Shown: one piece after another, positions 59,025-64,000 of the stretch | Position numbering within the stretch: position 1 is the stretch's first letter | How the letters are laid out: every line of letters begins with the position of its first letter | Assembly: GCA_036346375.1 (NCBI GenBank) | Contig: CM070500.1 | Span: 79,712,437-79,776,436 of the forward strand | Length of the DNA: 64,000 nt | Direction: 5' to 3' | From: Guadua angustifolia | Taxonomy: Eukaryota; Streptophyta; Magnoliopsida; Poales; Poaceae | The notes under the pieces: model-generated | The model's input: only the letters and a program-made list of their open reading frames with translations | Told to the model about the DNA's origin: nothing | Database searches by the model: none | Made by a program: the position numbers and the translations under genes

Positions 59025-62000
59025 TAAGTGACCATCTATATAGCTTTGCTGAACAGAAAGACTAGCTACCGAGGCAGTAACAAAACCATTTAGGGATATT
59101 CACTCCAACAGGATAATTAATTGATACTTAGGGAAGTAACAAAACCATTTAGGGATATTCACTCCAACAGGATAATTAATTGATACTTAAACAATGCAAA
59201 CAGAGTGGGTAGTTCTTAATTGATATTCACTCCGTTTTGCGTTATTTAACAGAATACAAAAGAACAGTAAGAGTAGGTGTTTCTTACATAACGAATGAAC
59301 ATAACAGAAAACGAGTGGCAGGCTATAGCAATTAGGCTTATGAAACTACCAAAACATTTGAATTAGAGAAGTAACAAAAAATTACGCTTGGTTAACAAAC
59401 AAACAGATCACTCTCAGCAAGTCTTACACCTAAGTGACCATCTATATAGCTTTGCTGAACAGAAAGAGGTATGTCAATACGGTTCAACTGCAAGTGCAGC
59501 AAACATCAATGTCAAGACAGCAAAAAAAAAATGTTGAAAAGCTCAATCAGGCTGACATGTTGATTCTGCACATTCTAAGCACAACAAAACTGCTAGGGCA
59601 TGTCTACCTATCTATTTGATGTGTATAAATCAAATCTGCATGGTCCTACATATCAAAATCCGCATTGCTTTTTCCAGACCTGCACATCAATGCAAAACAA
59701 TCAATTTCTATTTAAGGATATATTTCTTTAGTGCGCGATGAACCAATCAAACTTACAGAAATTGTAGTATTCTATTTAGTATCCTAATCAAACAAAACCA
59801 TTTAGAGATATTCACTCCAACAGGATACTTAATTGATACTTAAAACAATGGAAACAGAGTGGGTAGTTCTGAATTGATATTCGCTCTGTTTGCACTCGAT
59901 TGGCTATTTTTGACATTAGACTCCTTTGGTTGGTATACCACCACCACCAAAAAAGATATAAAAATGAAGAAACACACATGTAATTACAAGCTATCATAAC
60001 ATGGAGCATTAACACAAATCTAGCATACTAACGGTAGGGATAATTAACCAGACAAATTACTTAGCCCTATTAAGAAAAAGATTCAAAGAAAACTAACAAA
60101 ACAACTAGGGGTGTTTAATCAAACAAAACCTAATTATAACCCAATTACGAAATAGATTCAAAGAAAAAGAGGCTCGAATAAGAAAAACAAACAAAACTAC
60201 TAGGGATGTTTAATCAAACAAAACCTAATTATAGCCCTATTAAGAAAAAGATTCAAAGAAAAAGGAACAAAACAACTAGGGATATTTAATCAAACAAAAC
60301 TACCTCAAGATAAAAAAAGAACAATTATAAACATTCCCCTTCAAGATAAAAAAAAAGAACCACATGCTCACTTCATCATCCTCGTCAGAGCTGCTATTGA
60401 TTGTTGTTTTTGCACTCCATTGGCACTTTTGACTTTGGACTCCTCTGCTTGGTATACCACCTCCACCAAAAAAGATATGAAAATGAAGAAACACACATGT
60501 AAAGTTAAGTTTATCAAATTGGAACACAGGCACATGCATCATCAACACTGTTCTCTTTTGTTTGTTCTCCTTAAAAAATCAGAGACAAAACATGAAACAA
60601 GAGAAACATAACCAGTACGGATAATTAACATAATATACAAACAAAACATGAAGCAAGAACCACTTACAAAACATGTTCGAGGTGGTTGCGGAGCATCCAC
60701 AGACACCAAACTCCTTGCTTGACTTGCCCATGTTATGAATTGAGTTGATCTCTGAAAGCAGGATATACCAACAAGGAATTCATACCATTGTAAAACACAA
60801 ATGCATCAATAGTCATAAAAATAAAATAGCAAAAAGACAAGATATGTGCTAACATCCTGTGTGATGAAAGATGGCAAATTTCTCTTATTGTAATTTGTCT
60901 AATATTCCCTAACATTCTGAAAGAAAATTTGCAGCAACATGAAAAGATCAGCCCAGACTGAAGATGCGTGTAGTTTTGATTATATGATTTAAAAAAACGC
61001 TTCCATTAGGGAAAAACGTGCCCTATTCTTGAGTGTTAAAACCACCGATATAACCAAAAAAACATTACCATTTTCGAAGCCATGACTATATACATGCAAC
61101 ACAGGCTATATTGATTTGATTACCATGGAGCATTAATACACATGTATCATACCACAAAAAAAAGGATAGCCAACAAACATGAATGAATAAACCAAACATT
61201 TAATCTAAGGACAACAAATCTTTTCAGACTTAAGCATAAAAAAAACACAACAATTCTAAAATATTTAAAACCTATAGTTACTTATGAAACCATACTGGTT
61301 TTACAATGAAAACCGGAAGTGCAACAATAAACCCTGTGATAATATATTCCTACACTTACTTATAAAAAAACCATGACAAAACATGAAACAAGAATAACAG
61401 AACCAATAGGATTAATTAACATAACAAATTACCTTGAAGAGCAAGGTTAAGTTTAACAAAAATCAGAACACAAGCACATGAATCATCAGCACTGTTCTCT
61501 TTTATGTGTTCTCCTTAAACAAATCAAAATAAAAAACATATGACAACTAGAAGAAAGTCAATATATGTCAATTTTAAAATGATCTTAAGGGATTCATTCA
61601 GAATCACATATGACACTTGCGCTGACAGCCTTCTCAATATCATCTTCAGCAACTTTTAGCTATTCATATGACACCACATATGAATAGCTAGAAGAAAGTC
61701 ATATGACACCACATAAGCTTTACTTGCCCATGTTATGAATTGAGTTGAGCTCTAAAAAACTTCTACAAAAGTAAAAGCTGATGCAACTTATGAACCCGAA
61801 AAAAAAACTACGGATACTCCATCGATGAAATCGATCTTATAAAACAAAAATTGGGCCTTAGGCAACCCTATAGAGGAAGCAAAACAATAATTAGGATTAA
61901 TTGATATTCACTTTGTCTGCAAACAAAATATTACGCTTTTCATATGTAACCAAACAAAATTGCTTCTTCGGACACGCACATCAATGCAAACAATCAAAAT

Positions 62001-63540
62001 CCACATTGCTTCTTCAAAAACAATCAAAAACAGTTAGGGAATGTCTACCTATCTATTTGATGTGTATAAATCAAATCTGCATGGGCCTGCACATCAAAAT
62101 CCACATTGCTTCTTCCAGACCTGCACATCAATGCAAACAATCAATTTCTATTTAGGGGTATATTTCTTTAGTGCACGATGAACCAAACAAAATTACAGAA
62201 ATTGGAGTATTCTATTTAGTATCCTAATCAAACAAAACCATTTAGGGATATTCACTCCAACAGGATACTTAACTTATACTTAAAACAATGCAAACAAAGT
62301 GGGTAGTTCTTAATTGATATTAGCTCTGTTTGCATTGTTTAACAAATCTCTAAAAGAAGCTGTAAGAGCGAGAATACAAAACTACTCACCTTGAGCTAAA
62401 TCTACCACACAATTGAGCTAACAGAACATCAGGAGATGAAAATAACAAAACATTTCAATTAGAAAAGTAACAAAATATTATGCTTGGTTAACATTTCAAT
62501 TAGAGAAGTAACAAAATATTACGCAATTGATATTCACTCTGTTTGCATTTTTAACGAGGATACAATAAGAGCTGTAAGAGCGAATACAAAACTACCCACT
62601 CGAGCTAAATCTACCACACTCGAGAAAACAAAACATTAGGCTTATGGAACTAAAAAACATTTCAATTAGAGAAGTAACAAAATATTACGTTTGGTTAACA
62701 CAAAAACATATCACTCTCGGCAAAGTCTTAGACCTAGGTCACCATCTATATAGTTTTCTTTGAATAGAAATAGGTATGTCAAGAGGTTCAAGCTGCAAGT
62801 GCAGACAAAACAACAATGTCAAACCACACAAAAAAAAGGTTGAAAAGCTCAATCAAGCTAACATGTTGATTACGCACATTCTAAGCAACACAAAACTACT
62901 AGGGCATGTCTATTTATCTATTTGATGTGTATAAATCAAATATGCATGGCCCTGCACATCAAAATCCACATTGCTTCTTCGGACACGTACATCAATAAAA
63001 ACAAATCAATTTCTATTTAGGGATATATTTCTTTAGTGCATGATGAACCAAACAAAATTACGATATTTGGAGTATTCTATTTAGTATCATAATCAAACAA
63101 AACCATTTAGGGATATTCACTCCAATAGGATACTTAATTGATACTTAAAACAATGCAAACAGAGTGTGTAGTTCTTAATTGATATTCACTTTGTCTGCAT
63201 TGTTTTACATAATACAAAAGAATTGTACGAGCAGAATACAAAACTACCCACTCTGAGCTAAATCTACCACACTCTGAGCTAACAAAACATTAGGATTATG
63301 AAACAAACAAAACATTTTAATTAGAGAAGTAACAGAATATTACGCTTGGTTAACACAAGAACAGATCACTTTCATCAAGTCTTAGACCTAAATCACCATC
63401 TATGTAGCTTTCTTTGAACGAGAAAGAGGTATGTCGATGCGGTTCACTGCTGACTACCGACAAGCAACAATGTCAAGACAGCAAAAAAAATGTTGAAAAG
63501 CTGAATCAAGCTGACATGTTGATTATGCACATTCTAAGCC
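59025..63540. repeat. Complex tandem repeats upstream of FAR1-like gene
   Basis: A unit of roughly 0.45-0.65 kb recurs whole or in part near 59025-59220, 59424-59900, 61960-62345, 62730-63205 and 63380-63540. It is recognised by CACCATCTATATAG-type starts, ATTTGATGTGTATAAATCAAAT, CATTTAGGGATATTCACTCC and TTCTATTTAGTATC. Smaller repeats are nested: a 58-bp direct repeat at 59074-59190, three diverged units near 60050-60300 (CTAGGG(A/G)TGTTTAATCAAAC) and a pair at about 59930 and 60450 (CACCAAAAAAGATAT). It is AT-rich and non-coding, probably the 5' intron or upstream region of the gene that begins near 63701. Confidence 0.82.
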
Positions 63541-63700
63541 ATTGAGGATGATCCAAGACCTGTTGTTGGATACAGATCAAGCAAGAAAAAGACTGAAAGG
63601 ACATAAAAACAACTCATGATGTGGTAAGATGCAATCATCAACTTACTTTACTACACAAGTGGAAAAAAACTATAAAAACATCTTGTTGCTGCTATTACAG

Positions 63701-64000
63701 ATTCACAAAGAGGTTTCAAAAGATTCCAATGCGCAGACCTTATCAAATACTGACATGACTAGAGGATATACTAACACAATGGGCGGGGAAGCGGACAATG
63801 AAGAAGTCACGGCTGATCATCATGCGAAACGAAGAGGAGATTTATTAGAGGAACATATAGAAAATTTCCTAGAAAATGAGATGATAGATGCCATGAAACA
63901 GTCAATGGGTAGATTTGAGATTGATAGTAGATACAAACCAAAAGAGGGAATGATATTTGAGACATCAGATGATGCACATATATTCTATAACTTCTATTCA
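63701..64000 (+). CDS. FAR1/FRS-like protein, N-terminal part
   Basis: An exon follows TGCTATTACAG at 63690-63700 and stays open for 100 codons to the window edge. It reads IHKEVSKDSNAQTLSNTDMT, then an acidic/polar stretch with HHAKRRGDLLEEHIENFLEN, and finally FEIDSRYKPKEGMIFETSDD and AHIFYNFYS. The last block is the start of the FAR1 DNA-binding domain (YxPxxGMxFxxxxxAxxFYxxYx), whose zinc ligands lie beyond the window. FHY3/FAR1-related proteins are nuclear transcription regulators derived from Mutator transposases. Whether this copy is a host FRS gene or a transposon cannot be decided from the part seen. The true start codon may be in an earlier exon; no upstream exon is certain. Confidence 0.78.
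   Translation, partial: MHKEVSKDSNAQTLSNTDMTRGYTNTMGGEADNEEVTADHHAKRRGDLLEEHIENFLENEMIDAMKQSMGRFEIDSRYKPKEGMIFETSDDAHIFYNFYS

Overview
The window is plant nuclear DNA, almost certainly from a grass (Poaceae). It has AT-rich intergenic DNA, GC-rich first exons, multi-exon genes with GT/AG introns, and Tourist-type MITEs, Stowaway/mariner, CACTA, Mutator, hAT, PIF/Harbinger, copia and long-LTR elements. Gene identities rest on remembered family sequences, because no search could be run. The species cannot be fixed; recognisable proteins look close to rice counterparts.

Only two probable host genes are visible, one at each edge. At 1-6169 on the minus strand is a SCAR/WAVE-type actin regulator: five short 5' exons and one very large exon that runs off the left edge, all in one open frame. 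At 63701-64000 on the plus strand an exon of a FAR1/FRS-type protein begins and runs off the right edge, behind 4.5 kb of tandemly duplicated AT-rich DNA.

Between them lies a nested transposon landscape. 7055-12524 is a non-autonomous CACTA element (TSD GCA) carrying fragments of four unrelated host genes: beta-tubulin, an FHA/AAA ATPase, an inositol-phosphate kinase in antisense, and a YLPM1-like P-loop protein. 13435-18282 is a recent 2.3-2.5 kb tandem duplication in which a Tourist MITE is present in one copy only. 19327-22245 is a Pack-MULE with about 150-bp terminal inverted repeats that carries a copine (BONZAI-like) 3' end. It is followed by a foldback MITE, a small CACTA and a hAT fragment. 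26487-27462 is a solo LTR next to a PNGase-A-like fragment.

28840-36870 (minus) holds a badly damaged SEND-1/GEN-like endonuclease gene. Its exons are interrupted by an AT-rich TIR element, a polyA retroposon and a deleted Harbinger transposon, and its 3' end runs into copia gag sequence. 37905-56286 is an old copia element. A CACTA transposon (41803-53223) is inserted in its integrase; that CACTA itself contains a 3.7-kb solo LTR (42323-46055) and a 3.3-kb Stowaway-type mariner (48747-52062) that splits the CACTA's Ulp1-like gene. Target-site duplications give the insertion order at most steps.
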